A stretch of 64,000 nt of DNA from JAHEYG01 sp040403535. GTDB taxonomy: Bacteria; Bacteroidota; Bacteroidia; B-17B0; Aurantibacillaceae. The stretch lies in contig JBBAKL010000006.1 in NCBI GenBank assembly GCA_040403535.1, positions 35,120 to 99,119 of the forward strand, in the 5' to 3' direction. The notes below the pieces were generated by a model that saw only the letters and a list, made by a program, of their open reading frames with translations, was not told where the DNA came from and did not search any database. Within the stretch, counting starts at the first letter, position 1; every line of letters starts with the position of its first letter. The position numbers and the translations under genes were made by a program. This document shows positions 1 to 8,867 of the stretch, in pieces.

Positions 1-701
1 AATCTGCTAAAGAAATTCATGATGGTTGCCTTTGGCTGAATAAAACGGTTAAAGATCGCGTTACCCATTTTCTTAATCAAAATAAAATTGTTGGATTGAT
101 TGGCGGCGATCATTCTACTCCCTTGGGAATGATGCAAGCTTTAGCAGATAAATTTGGGAAATTTGGCGTTTTGCAGTTAGACGCTCATGCGGATTTAAGA
201 ATTGCTTATGAAGGATTTGAATTTTCGCACGCCTCCATTATGTATAATGCCTTAAAGATTAAACAAGTTGAGAAGTTAGTTCAGGTGGGAATCCGCGATT
301 TTTGTCAGGAGGAATTAGATGTAATGACAGATGCAAAAGGACGCGTGGTTACATTTTTCGACCGAGATATGAAGCATACGATGTATCGTGGCGATTCATG
401 GGATAGAATATGTAATCGTATTGTAAAAGAATTGCCGGATAAAATTTATTTAAGTTTTGATATTGATGCTCTGGATCCAAAGTTGTGTCCGAATACAGGA
501 ACACCTGTTGCAGGTGGAATGGAAACTGAACAAGTTCTTTTCTTAATCGAAAAAGTGGTGAAATCCGGTAAGCGCATTATAGCTTTTGATATTAACGAAG
601 TTGCGCCTGCAAGAGGTAACGACTGGAATGAAAACGTAGCAGCTCGTTTGTTATACCGAATCGCAAATTTAGTGGCAATTAGTAACGAAAAGAAAGCTTA
701 G
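1..701 (+). CDS. Ureohydrolase (agmatinase/arginase/formiminoglutamase family), 5' truncated
   Basis: The reading frame is already open at base 3, so the window cuts off the N-terminus; about 232 residues are visible. The arginase fold is shown by the three metal-binding signatures in order: GGDHS near base 102, DAHAD near base 180 and SFDIDALDP near base 454, followed by a GG..E strand and a conserved DINEVAP segment near the end. These His and Asp residues hold the two Mn ions that hydrolyse a guanidino group to urea or formamide. The family is certain; the substrate (agmatine, arginine or formiminoglutamate) is not, because the N-terminal specificity loops are missing. Its stop codon overlaps the convergent DUF1801 gene by four bases. 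Confidence 0.9.
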   Translation, partial: SAKEIHDGCLWLNKTVKDRVTHFLNQNKIVGLIGGDHSTPLGMMQALADKFGKFGVLQLDAHADLRIAYEGFEFSHASIMYNALKIKQVEKLVQVGIRDFCQEELDVMTDAKGRVVTFFDRDMKHTMYRGDSWDRICNRIVKELPDKIYLSFDIDALDPKLCPNTGTPVAGGMETEQVLFLIEKVVKSGKRIIAFDINEVAPARGNDWNENVAARLLYRIANLVAISNEKKA

Positions 702-1036
702 TAAATTTTTTTGGCTTCAAAAATAATTTGCTTTAAAGTTTTAATAGGTAAATCCTTTTCGGGATTAATATAAAACACTTTTATTTGTTTACGCCCTTCT
801 TTTTTTAAAGAAGGGTGTTTTAGTTTATATCCCTTTACAAAGCCTAAGTAGAGCTTTTTTTGTTTCGCAGAAACACCCATGTAGCAAAACATTTTTCCCT
901 TATAATGATAAAATGCAGTTGAAAATTTATAGAGTTCCTCCAATTCTTGTTCTCTAAGCCAGCCTCTTAAATAAATCATGCAGCTTTGATGGGGTTCCGG
1001 TTGCTGTAAAAAATAATTTTCAATTGGATTAAGCAT
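698..1036 (-). CDS. DUF1801 (YdhG-like) domain protein
   Basis: A 112-residue cytoplasmic protein covering a whole DUF1801-type domain: an N-terminal helix ending in QPEP, a central FYHYKGKMFCYMG strand pair, then YLGFVKGYKL and a C-terminal helix rich in Lys. DUF1801 proteins are small alpha/beta proteins of the YdhG/iron-chaperone-like fold; no enzyme activity is established. The start codon lies eight bases inside the end of the upstream glycosyltransferase gene, so the two are probably co-translated. Its stop overlaps the stop of the convergent ureohydrolase gene. Assignment is from overall pattern only. Confidence 0.7.
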   Translation of the reverse strand: MLNPIENYFLQQPEPHQSCMIYLRGWLREQELEELYKFSTAFYHYKGKMFCYMGVSAKQKKLYLGFVKGYKLKHPSLKKEGRKQIKVFYINPEKDLPIKTLKQIIFEAKKIY

Positions 1037-2114
1037 GAATAAGCTTGTTAAATGCCTTTAAATATTTTTCTTTATTAGCTTCAACAGAATATTTTTCAAT
1101 TACGGTTTGTCGACCCGCTTCTCCTAATCTTGTTCTTAATGTCTTATCTTCGATCAATTGAGATAAGTAATTTAACCACTCTTCTTCTGTTGTCGCTAAA
1201 AGACCATTAACCCCATGATTAATAATTTCTTTATTTACACCAACCGGACTCATTACTGTAGCGATACCACAAGACATATAGGTTAATCCTTTAAGTCCGC
1301 ATTTTCCATTAGCCCACTTATCATCCGGTAAAGGCATGATGCCTATGTCCATTTTATTGAGCTCTTCAACTTCAGTTTCTGCAGTCCACCTTTCACCTTT
1401 AATTTCTAAATCTGAATTTTTATATCCGGGTTCTCCAAGAAGCTTAAATGAAATCTTACTGCCGTATTTGACTTTTAATTTTTTTAAGGTAGGAACAAAT
1501 GCCTCGAAATGTTTTACAGTGCTAATACTTCCACTCCATCCAATTGTAATTTTGTCCTGACCTCTTAATTCAGGAATGGGCTTGTGCAGTTCACTATCTA
1601 CAGTGGTTGGTATTATAATAGTATTTGGATTAAATTGAAGCGCGTAACGAGCTAAGTAATCATTTCCGGCAATAACCAAATGAGCGTTTTTAATATTTGT
1701 TTTTGTTTTGTCTGGATTTTTTAAAAACTCATACTTTTTATTTTCAGGAGAAGTATCCATTAACCAGATACTATCGTCAAAATCAAAAATAACTTTAGCT
1801 TTCGAATGATATGCCTTTCGTTCAAAAAAAGTAGATCCTAAAAACAAAGCCTCTCGTTGAATAAAAATAATATCAAACGAGTTAAATCGCATCCAGTCTT
1901 TTAACCGGATAAAAACAGATTTTAAAGCAATAAACGCTTTAGAAATGATTTTACCTTTTGCATAAAACACTTTATCATCCGCTTCGTTGATGATAGGGGA
2001 AAAAGTAAATGAATAGCCGTTTTGCTCTAAAAATGAAATATATTGTTCATAGCGGTAACGCTGACTTGGAGAGCGAAACAAACGATGATCCGATATGACC
2101 AATACTTTAGGCAC
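1029..2114 (-). CDS. Glycosyltransferase, GT4-like (GT-B fold)
   Basis: A 361-residue protein with the two Rossmann halves of a GT-B glycosyltransferase. The N-terminal half opens with a beta strand typical of nucleotide-sugar enzymes (VLVISDHRLFR) and includes DDSIWLMD near residue 112. The C-terminal half has the donor-site features IGWSGS and the GLKGLTYMSCGIATVMSPVGVN segment expected of GT4 enzymes. It probably transfers a sugar to a cell-surface glycan or lipid; acceptor unknown. The start is GTG, chosen because a perfect -7 promoter box (TATATTTG) ends four bases upstream. It is followed by the overlapping DUF1801 gene and lies downstream of the tryptophanase pseudogene on the same strand. 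Confidence 0.85.
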   Translation of the reverse strand: MPKVLVISDHRLFRSPSQRYRYEQYISFLEQNGYSFTFSPIINEADDKVFYAKGKIISKAFIALKSVFIRLKDWMRFNSFDIIFIQREALFLGSTFFERKAYHSKAKVIFDFDDSIWLMDTSPENKKYEFLKNPDKTKTNIKNAHLVIAGNDYLARYALQFNPNTIIIPTTVDSELHKPIPELRGQDKITIGWSGSISTVKHFEAFVPTLKKLKVKYGSKISFKLLGEPGYKNSDLEIKGERWTAETEVEELNKMDIGIMPLPDDKWANGKCGLKGLTYMSCGIATVMSPVGVNKEIINHGVNGLLATTEEEWLNYLSQLIEDKTLRTRLGEAGRQTVIEKYSVEANKEKYLKAFNKLIHA

Positions 2115-2118
2115 TAAA

Positions 2119-2126
2119 CAAATATA
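2119..2126 (-). promoter_or_regulatory. -7 promoter box (TATATTTG) of the glycosyltransferase gene
   Basis: On the minus strand this reads TATATTTG, a full match to the Bacteroidota -7 consensus TANNTTTG. Only four bases separate it from the GTG start, so transcription would begin at about the start codon (leaderless). No clear -33 TTTG was located. Confidence 0.55.
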
Positions 2127-2151
2127 CTATTTAGCCGAGTATTTTAATAAC

Positions 2152-3529
2152 TTACAGTTCTTTAAATTTACAGGTAAAGTGACGTAAAAACTTTGTTTCC
2201 TCTGTAATTTTTAAGCCACGCGTATTGTGTTTGTTTTGTAAAAATTTTCAAAGACTTCGATCACAAATTCAATGTGACTTTGGGTGTAAACGCGGCGCGG
2301 AATAGCAAGACGTACTAACTCAATTGGCGAAGGAATCAACTTTCCGTTTTCGTCGTATTTTCCAAACATAACGGAGCCGATTTCCACACAGCGGATTCCG
2401 CCTAAACGGTATAATTCACAAACTAAGGTTTGGCCGGGATATTGATTAACCGGAATATTCGGATAAAGCGCCTTAGCATCAATATATACTGCATGGCCTC
2501 CAATTGGCCACATAACAGGTACACCCATGTTTTTTAAGCGCTATCCTAAGAAGGCAGCGCTTCTGATGCGGTAGTGTAAATAATCATCATCAAAAACTTC
2601 TTCGAGTCCTATGGCTATGGCTTCCATATCGCGGCCCGACAAACCACCGTAGGTTGCAAACCCTTCGGTTATAATCAATAATTTTATACAAGCATTGGAC
2701 AATTCTTCATTTTTTAACGACAGAAAGCCTCCCATATTAACCAATGCGTCTTTTTTAGCACTCATTACTGAACCATCGGTTAAGGCAAACATTTCCTGCG
2801 CAATCTGCTTGTAGCTCTTATCACTATAGCCTTCTTCCCGGTGCTTAATGAGGTACGAATTTTCCGCAACGCGACAACAATCTAAAAAGAAATAAATATT
2901 GTATTTTTACAAATAGCAGCTACAGCTTTTGCATTCTCCATGCTAATGGGTTGCCCGCCACCACTATTATTAGTAACGGTCAATATCACTCCTCCAATAT
3001 TCTCAGCTCCTTTTTCATTGAATAACTTGTTCGAGTTTTATCACATCCATGTTATCTTTAAAGGGATGATAAACCTCTGGTTGTTTCCCTTCAGCGATAG
3101 GGATATCAATTGCTTCTGCTCCTGAAAATTCGATATTTGCGCGTGTGGTATCAAAATGGGTATTACTTATAAAGGTTTTCCTTCTCCTCCAAGGTAACCA
3201 TATAAAATGCGTTCGCCAGCACGCTCCTGGTGCGTTGGTAAAACATATTCATGACCAGTCAAATTTCTAACTGCATCACGCATTTTAATCCAGCTGCGTG
3301 CACCTGCATACGATTCGTCTCCATTCATCATACCTGCCCACTGATTGGAACTCATGGCGGATGTTACGGAGTCGGTTAAAAAATCAATCATAACCTTATC
3401 AGAGTTTAGTAAAAACGTATTGTAATGCGATTCTTTTAAAAAGTGTTCGCGTTGTACTTTGGTTGTCATATCAGTTGGTTCAACCATTTTAATTTTAAAT
3501 GGTTGAATAATAGTTTTAAAGTCTTCCAT
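2152..3529 (-). pseudogene. tnaA: Tryptophanase (TnaA-type beta-eliminating lyase) pseudogene
   Basis: Read through all frames, this stretch encodes a nearly full-length tryptophanase of about 459 codons, the PLP enzyme that splits tryptophan to indole, pyruvate and ammonia. Recognisable parts in order are the N-terminus (FKIKMVEP), DESYAGA, YGYLGGEG, a DTTRANIEFSGAEAIDIPI block, TVTNNSGGGQP, LDCCRVAENSY, the PLP-lysine motif MSAKKDA, TYGGLSGRDMEA, GGHAVYIDAKA, IPRRVYTQSH and a C-terminal KFLRHFT. It is broken by four frameshifts (about 3168-3172, 3015-3020, 2904-2908, 2214-2222) and an in-frame TAG at 2541-2543 where GAG (Glu) is expected. Conserved glycines are also changed: Val55 in TDSGTS and Glu102 in THQGRA. 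A -7 promoter box survives upstream. Substrate could also be tyrosine in the ancestor, but the Bacteroidota tryptophanase resemblance is stronger. Confidence 0.9.
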
Positions 3530-3640
3530 GACTGAAATAGTTTGGGGGGATTAATAAATAGAAATTGTAATTAAAGAATGGCAAACGCCAATTAAAAAGG
3601 GGGAATAATTATTTTATTCCTAATAGGTGTTATGTAATTG

Positions 3641-3648
3641 CAAACATA
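3641..3648 (-). promoter_or_regulatory. -7 promoter box (TATGTTTG) upstream of the tryptophanase pseudogene
   Basis: The minus strand reads TATGTTTG, a full consensus match, about 110 bases before the pseudogene start. The leader between them contains a short hairpin (ATTGGC-gttt-GCCATT, around 3578-3594) but no TnaC-like peptide with a Trp codon that I can find. Confidence 0.35.
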
Positions 3649-3709
3649 CAATGTCATACCGATGATAAAGATGAAACATTGTACGTTTAATTAAAATGAT
3701 TAAAGTCAG

Positions 3710-4054
3710 CTATTCTTCAGTATCTAGATGGAAACGATGTAAGAAACGGTGTAGTACAGGTGCAAATATCACAGCTACACTGGTTAAGAATGCTACACCG
3801 CTGTAAATAGCATAAAAGGAGGCAAAAATTTTTGCGCCAGCAGATTTAGCGGAATCAACGGGCCCCATCCCGGTTAAAATCATACTGGCATTTAGCAATG
3901 CGTCTATCCAATTTAAATTATAAAAATACATGTAGCCTGCAACCCCTATGGAAAGCGAAAAAATAAGTATAACCGCAGCAGCAATAACATTCTTAATCAT
4001 TCGATTAACGTAATGTTTACTGTGTGGTAATGATTTATAGCGGCTTTTTGTCAA
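3710..4054 (-). CDS. Small two-helix membrane protein, pore-like layout, unknown function
   Basis: A 114-residue protein not recognised as a named family. It has a basic N-terminus, a hydrophobic helix at about residues 20-46, a short re-entrant-looking stretch around residues 56-66 (ASMILTGMGPV), a second helix at about 76-101, and a C-terminal tail rich in His and Arg (HRFLHRFHLD). Two helices around a Gly-containing loop resemble the layout of minimal 2TM ion-channel subunits, but the loop lacks a canonical TVGYG filter, so that is only a structural impression. It starts one base after the trmB stop and is therefore in an operon with it. Confidence 0.7.
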   Translation of the reverse strand: MTKSRYKSLPHSKHYVNRMIKNVIAAAVILIFSLSIGVAGYMYFYNLNWIDALLNASMILTGMGPVDSAKSAGAKIFASFYAIYSGVAFLTSVAVIFAPVLHRFLHRFHLDTEE

Positions 4055-4723
4055 TTAATTGATCTTATAACAAATGTATTTAATATTCTCTCCTTTTGCA
4101 GTAAATAATTTTTCGTAGTGGGTTTTAATTTCAATCAGTTCTTTTCTGTCGGCAGGACAGTTGTTGTATAAATCATTGGTGTGAAAAAGTAACTCCAGTT
4201 TGTTGTCACGGATAACCTCCATAGTGTATTCATATAAACTGGTACTATCGGTTTTTAAATGTACAAGTCCACCCGGTTTTAGGAATTTGCGGTAACGTTC
4301 TATAAAACGCATATTCGTTAGGCGTTTACGCTCTCTTGTTTTTTGCGGCTGAGGGTCAGGAAAAGTGATCCAGATTTCACTGACTTCGCCTGGTTCAAAG
4401 CAATGTTCAATAAAATCGATACGCGTGCGGATAAAAGCTACGTTACTCAGGTTATTCTCCAAAGCTTCTTTAGCGCCGGTCCAGATTCGGTTACCTTTAA
4501 TATCAACGCCAATAAAATTTTTGTCCGGATTGTTTTTTGCGAGCCCTACAGAATATTCACCTTTTCCGCAACCCAGCTCCAATACAATAGGATTCTGATT
4601 TTTGAAATATTCGTTGTGCCATTTGCCTTTTAATGGTAATCCTTCTTTTATATTTTCAAAATACAGGGTAAAACAGTTCTTAAAGCTGTTAAAATCGCTG
4701 AATTTTTCTAATTTGCCCGGCAT
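4055..4723 (-). CDS. trmB: tRNA (guanine-N7)-methyltransferase TrmB
   Basis: A 222-residue SAM-dependent methyltransferase that makes m7G46 in the variable loop of tRNAs. The SAM-binding motif I (LELGCGKGEYSVGLA) is at about residues 49-63. The family signature WITFPDPQPQKTRERKR, whose Asp and basic residues contact the tRNA and catalyse transfer, is near residues 119-135. Length is normal. It lies at the head of a two-gene operon with the small membrane protein and is divergent from pyruvate kinase. A -7 box sits 22 bases upstream of the ATG. Confidence 0.95.
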   Translation of the reverse strand: MPGKLEKFSDFNSFKNCFTLYFENIKEGLPLKGKWHNEYFKNQNPIVLELGCGKGEYSVGLAKNNPDKNFIGVDIKGNRIWTGAKEALENNLSNVAFIRTRIDFIEHCFEPGEVSEIWITFPDPQPQKTRERKRLTNMRFIERYRKFLKPGGLVHLKTDSTSLYEYTMEVIRDNKLELLFHTNDLYNNCPADRKELIEIKTHYEKLFTAKGENIKYICYKIN

Positions 4724-4745
4724 AAGAGATAGTAATTAAATAATG

Positions 4746-4753
4746 CAAAGTTA
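4746..4753 (-). promoter_or_regulatory. -7 promoter box (TAACTTTG) of trmB
   Basis: Minus-strand TAACTTTG, full consensus, 22 bases before the trmB start. It lies in the 70-base divergent region shared with pyk. Confidence 0.5.
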
Positions 4754-4793
4754 AATTATTGTTGCAATCTATTTAGTAAATTAGAGCTTTAAT

Positions 4794-6224
4794 ATGAGCG
4801 CTTTTTTTAATAAAACCAAGATTGTAGCCACTATGGGGCCGGCTACTCAAGATATTGCTGTTTTAGAACAGATGTTTCTTCAGGGACTTGATATTTGCCG
4901 CATTAATTTCTCTCACGGTGATTACGAGGCAATTCGTCACATTGTTGGGAATATTCGAACCTTAAACAAAAAACTATCCCGCCACGTTGGAATTTTAGGC
5001 GACTTACAAGGTCCGAAACTTCGTATTGGGGTGATGAAAAATAATAAAGCCTCTCTTGTTCAGGGCAATGAAATTGTAATTACCACAAAAGAATGTGAAG
5101 GAGATGAGCATAGAATTTACATCACGTATCCGCAGTTTCCGCAAGATGTGAATGTAGGCGAAACTGTTTTAATTGATGATGGGAAAATTCATTTGCGTGT
5201 AAATGATACAAATGGCAAAGATGAAGTACGTTGCACAATTTTAGTAGGTGGCGATTTGTCTTCTAAAAAAGGTGTTAATCTTCCCAACACAAAAATTTCC
5301 CTTCCTTGTTTAACAATTAAGGACATTCGTGATTTGGATGTGGCTTTAGAATTAGATTTTGACTGGATAGGATTATCTTTTGTTCGTTCAGTAACTGACA
5401 TTGTTGATTTAAAAGACATTATTCGGAATAAAGGTAAACGCTCCCGTGTAATTGCAAAGATTGAAAAACCGGAAGCTATTCGTGAAATCGACAATATTAT
5501 TGATGTTACCGACGGTATTATGGTGGCACGTGGTGATTTAGGAGTAGAGTTACCAATGGAACAAGTTCCATTGTTGCAAAAAATGATTGTACAGAAATGT
5601 ATTCAAGCATCTAAGCCGGTTATTATTGCTACTCAAATGATGGAAAGCATGATTACCAGTTATACACCTACACGTGCTGAAGTAAACGATGTTGCAAATG
5701 CTGTTATGGATGGTGCAGATGCTGTTATGTTAAGTGCTGAGACGTCTGTTGGTAAATATCCAGTGAAGGTAATTGAAATTATGCGCAGGATTATTACTCA
5801 GGTAGAAGAGTTGGATAGTATTTATTACCGTGAACACGCACCGGAGGTAAAAACAATTACTTACATTACCGATACCATTTGCTTTAATGCTTGTACGCTT
5901 GCTCATCATGCCGGTGTAAAAGCTATTATCAGTATGACCAACAGTGGTTACACGGCCTTTAAGCTCGCTAGTCACAGACCAAAAGCGAATATTTTAATAT
6001 TTACCGATAATTTGTCTTTATTAACTACTTTAAGTTTGGTGTGGGGTGTAAGAGGGTATTATTACGACAAATATGAAAGTACAGATCAAACCATTTCCGA
6101 TTTAAAAGATTACATTAAGAATGAAGGATTTGTAAAAACGGATGATTTAGTGTTAAATATTGCAAGTATGCCAATGAAAGAACGCGGCAGAACAAATATG
6201 ATGAAGTTAAGTTATATTAACTAA
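4794..6224 (+). CDS. pyk: Pyruvate kinase
   Basis: A 476-residue glycolytic enzyme converting phosphoenolpyruvate and ADP to pyruvate and ATP. All landmarks are present: KIVATMGPAT at the N-terminus, RINFSHGD (substrate Arg and Asn/Ser of the K+ site), DLQGPKLRIG opening the B domain, the catalytic-Lys/Mg region IEKPEAI, MVARGDLGVE, and the family signature ATQMMESMI...PTRAEVNDVANA. The C-terminal allosteric domain is complete (about residues 345-476). The gene stands alone, divergent from trmB, and its stop overlaps by four bases that of the convergent CHAP-like gene. Confidence 0.97.
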   Translation: MSAFFNKTKIVATMGPATQDIAVLEQMFLQGLDICRINFSHGDYEAIRHIVGNIRTLNKKLSRHVGILGDLQGPKLRIGVMKNNKASLVQGNEIVITTKECEGDEHRIYITYPQFPQDVNVGETVLIDDGKIHLRVNDTNGKDEVRCTILVGGDLSSKKGVNLPNTKISLPCLTIKDIRDLDVALELDFDWIGLSFVRSVTDIVDLKDIIRNKGKRSRVIAKIEKPEAIREIDNIIDVTDGIMVARGDLGVELPMEQVPLLQKMIVQKCIQASKPVIIATQMMESMITSYTPTRAEVNDVANAVMDGADAVMLSAETSVGKYPVKVIEIMRRIITQVEELDSIYYREHAPEVKTITYITDTICFNACTLAHHAGVKAIISMTNSGYTAFKLASHRPKANILIFTDNLSLLTTLSLVWGVRGYYYDKYESTDQTISDLKDYIKNEGFVKTDDLVLNIASMPMKERGRTNMMKLSYIN

Positions 6225-6664
6225 TTACTTCTCGGACGAAAAGCCTCTATTTTACCATTTTTGATATTTTCGAAATTGATACTTAATGTGTCAACAATAC
6301 GTTTGTTGTTGAAGTTTTGATGCAGCAGGGTCACTTTGTTCTTATTTGCTTTGTATACCACCGCAGTATGCTTTGGAAAAGAAGCGCTACCGTTAGTAAA
6401 TACAAATTTTACGTTCGTAAACTGTAATATGTCGCCGGGTAACAATTCCTGTTTTTTATAATCAAATCTATCACCAAAATTAAAAGGCGCTTCCCATTTG
6501 GCATTAGCATAGTTGAGTGCGGCGTTTGCTAAATCCCAGCATTCGCCACGCTCAATTTTTTTACCTAAGTTTTTCTTTGAAAATTCAAGCACTTTATCCC
6601 CGGCAGTCTGACTATAACTTCCAAATTGCAGTGTGATAAAAGTGATAAGCGCTATAATACGCAT
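6221..6664 (-). CDS. Exported CHAP/papain-fold-like cysteine peptidase or amidase
   Basis: A 147-residue protein with an N-terminal signal peptide (cleavage likely after about residue 18). The motif ERGECWDLANAAL near residues 38-50 puts a Cys at the start of a helix, as in CHAP and NlpC/P60 papain-fold enzymes. It is followed by LLPGDILQF and by PKHTAVVYKA, where the His could be the second catalytic residue. Such enzymes usually cleave peptidoglycan peptides; the target here is unknown. Its start codon overlaps the stop of the DPP-IV gene by one base (TAATG), so the two are translationally coupled. Confidence 0.6.
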   Translation of the reverse strand: MRIIALITFITLQFGSYSQTAGDKVLEFSKKNLGKKIERGECWDLANAALNYANAKWEAPFNFGDRFDYKKQELLPGDILQFTNVKFVFTNGSASFPKHTAVVYKANKNKVTLLHQNFNNKRIVDTLSINFENIKNGKIEAFRPRSN

Positions 6665-8802
6665 TATAAATTATCAATAAAGTAATTACAAATTTTTTCC
6701 ATTAAATGAGCGCGGTCTTTACCTAGTACATTGTGTTCATGTCCGGGATAAACATAATAATCCAATTGCACACCTTTATCTACCGCTTTTTTATGGTATA
6801 GAATACTGTGCTGCCAAACTACTACATTGTCCTGCGCGCCATGAATCATTAATAATTTGCCTTTCAGTTTATCAACATGGTTCAATAAATTATTTTTTTC
6901 ATAACCCTCTTTGTTTTCCTGAGGAGTATCCATATAACGTTCACCATACATGATTTCGTAATAACTCCAGTCGATTACCGGTCCGCCAGCTGCGCCTACT
7001 TTAAACACACCGGCATTACGCGTCATTAAACTAGTGGTCATAAATCCGCCATAACTCCAGCCGTGTACGCCCATGCGTGATGCGTCTACATACGGTAATG
7101 ACTTTAAATAGTCAACACCTTTTAATTGATCTTCCATTTCTTTTGTTCCTAATTGACGGAAAATTGCCTGTTCAAAGTCTTTTCCGCGGTAAGAAGTGCC
7201 TCTTCCATCTAATGTGAAAACAATAAATCCTTTTTGCGCCATGTATTGGTACCATAATTCGCCGCCTGCCATCCAGGTGTTGGTTACTAATTGCGAATGT
7301 GGTCCATTATATAAATAAACTATAACAGGATATTTTTTTGTACTGTCAAAATCAACCGGTTTAAAAATACGGCAATATAAATCGGTTCCCTCGTTGTTTT
7401 TAATGGTAAATAAATTCCACTTTCCTGTTTTATAATCTTTAATGGGGTTTTCTGCTTTAAACAAGCTTGCCGATTTTTTTGAAGAGGTATTTATAATTGC
7501 GTATTCGCGCGGAATGTAGCAGGAAGAAAAGTTATCAATGATGTAATTTCCTTTTTTGTCCATCATAGCGCTATGAAAACCATCGCCGTTAGTTAGGCGT
7601 GATAATTTTCCGCTTTTAATTTCAACCGAGTAAAAATCCTGATTCACCGGTTTTTGTTCGTTGGCATGGAAGAAGAAACGTGTATATTTTTCGTCAAAGC
7701 CGTTTACATCTTTTATTTCCCAATTGCCTTTGGTTAACTGTTTAATGAGTTTGCCATCGATATTGTACAAGTAAGCATGGCGGTAACCATCCCTGCGGCT
7801 AAGCCAGATAAACTGCTTTCCGTCGCCAATAAAAAACATCGGATGTAACGGCTCGGTATATTTCTCGTCTTTTTCGTTAAACAATGATTTTACGAAGTCG
7901 CCGCTGGCAACATCGTATTCGTTAAGCCACATGTCGTTTTGTTCACGATTTAATAACGCAACATAAATATTCTTTTCATTAGGACTCCATGAAATGTTGG
8001 TGTAATATTGATCGCGAGGACCTCCGTTTTTAATATAAGTGGTTTTTCCGGTAGCTATTTCATAAATACCTAAAGTTACATAATGACTTTTTTTACCGGC
8101 CATTGGGTATTTAATGTTTATGTTTTGCGCAGGATATTTGGTCCAGTCGATAATAGGATAATCGTCCACATCGCTTTGATCCATGCGGTAGAAGGCAAGG
8201 TAATTGCCTTTCGGGCTCCAATACGTTCCTTTATGAATACCAAATTCATCGCGGTGTACGCTTTTGCCGTATACAATGGTATAAGATCCGTCGGTTGTTA
8301 TTTGAGTTTCTTTTCCTTTTACATTAATGTATAGATTATTGTCTTTGGTAAAGGCAAACGTTTCCTCATTAAAGGCGTCATACGATTCTAATTGTTTGTT
8401 TTTAGAATTACGTGGAGAATCGCTGATGTTTTTTCCTGTGAGCGAGTAGATAAATTCATTTTTACCGGCGTTGAAATAGAATTCATTTTCGTTTTTCCAT
8501 TCGATTCCGGCTAAAGCTTTTAAAGTATCTTTGTTTGCAGCTTTTAAAAGTTTATTCAGTCCTTCACTACTAATCACATCGGAAGTCTTAGCCGTTGCGT
8601 TATCGGCGCTTTCCAAAACATTGTTATCAATGTAACTGAATTTATCGGTGCCCGGTATAAAGGTTAGATTTTGTAAGCGTTTTGGCGCTAATGAAGTTCG
8701 TCCTTTTAAAACAGCATCTTGTATAGTAAGCAGTTTGTCTTGAGCATTTGTAAAGTGCACTACCGCAAGAATCAAAACAACAGATAAAGCCTTTTTTATC
8801 AT
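6664..8802 (-). CDS. Dipeptidyl peptidase IV (S9B prolyl oligopeptidase family)
   Basis: A 712-residue exported serine peptidase. A signal peptide (about residues 1-20) is followed by the DPP-IV N-terminal beta-propeller (roughly 40-440) and a C-terminal alpha/beta hydrolase. The nucleophile lies in GWSYGGF (Ser at about 583), the Asp in AQDNVV and the His in GHEHNV. DPP-IV removes Xaa-Pro dipeptides from peptides in the periplasm, which suits a protein-feeding bacterium. It is the first gene of an operon with the CHAP-like protein and is divergent from the DUF5819-like gene. Confidence 0.93.
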   Translation of the reverse strand: MIKKALSVVLILAVVHFTNAQDKLLTIQDAVLKGRTSLAPKRLQNLTFIPGTDKFSYIDNNVLESADNATAKTSDVISSEGLNKLLKAANKDTLKALAGIEWKNENEFYFNAGKNEFIYSLTGKNISDSPRNSKNKQLESYDAFNEETFAFTKDNNLYINVKGKETQITTDGSYTIVYGKSVHRDEFGIHKGTYWSPKGNYLAFYRMDQSDVDDYPIIDWTKYPAQNINIKYPMAGKKSHYVTLGIYEIATGKTTYIKNGGPRDQYYTNISWSPNEKNIYVALLNREQNDMWLNEYDVASGDFVKSLFNEKDEKYTEPLHPMFFIGDGKQFIWLSRRDGYRHAYLYNIDGKLIKQLTKGNWEIKDVNGFDEKYTRFFFHANEQKPVNQDFYSVEIKSGKLSRLTNGDGFHSAMMDKKGNYIIDNFSSCYIPREYAIINTSSKKSASLFKAENPIKDYKTGKWNLFTIKNNEGTDLYCRIFKPVDFDSTKKYPVIVYLYNGPHSQLVTNTWMAGGELWYQYMAQKGFIVFTLDGRGTSYRGKDFEQAIFRQLGTKEMEDQLKGVDYLKSLPYVDASRMGVHGWSYGGFMTTSLMTRNAGVFKVGAAGGPVIDWSYYEIMYGERYMDTPQENKEGYEKNNLLNHVDKLKGKLLMIHGAQDNVVVWQHSILYHKKAVDKGVQLDYYVYPGHEHNVLGKDRAHLMEKICNYFIDNL

Positions 8803-8867
8803 AATATTTAAGTTTAATTTAGAGCATTAAATATAGGTATAAAATATTTATTTCTTTAGCAGCAGTA

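Noticed and set aside
2211..3529. Three independent small genes in the tryptophanase region
   Set aside because: Their translations are consecutive pieces of one tryptophanase, two of them in the same frame separated by a single amber codon.
3590..3660. TnaC-like leader peptide before the tryptophanase pseudogene
   Set aside because: A short open frame exists on the minus strand, but it has no Trp codon and starts upstream of the predicted transcription start.
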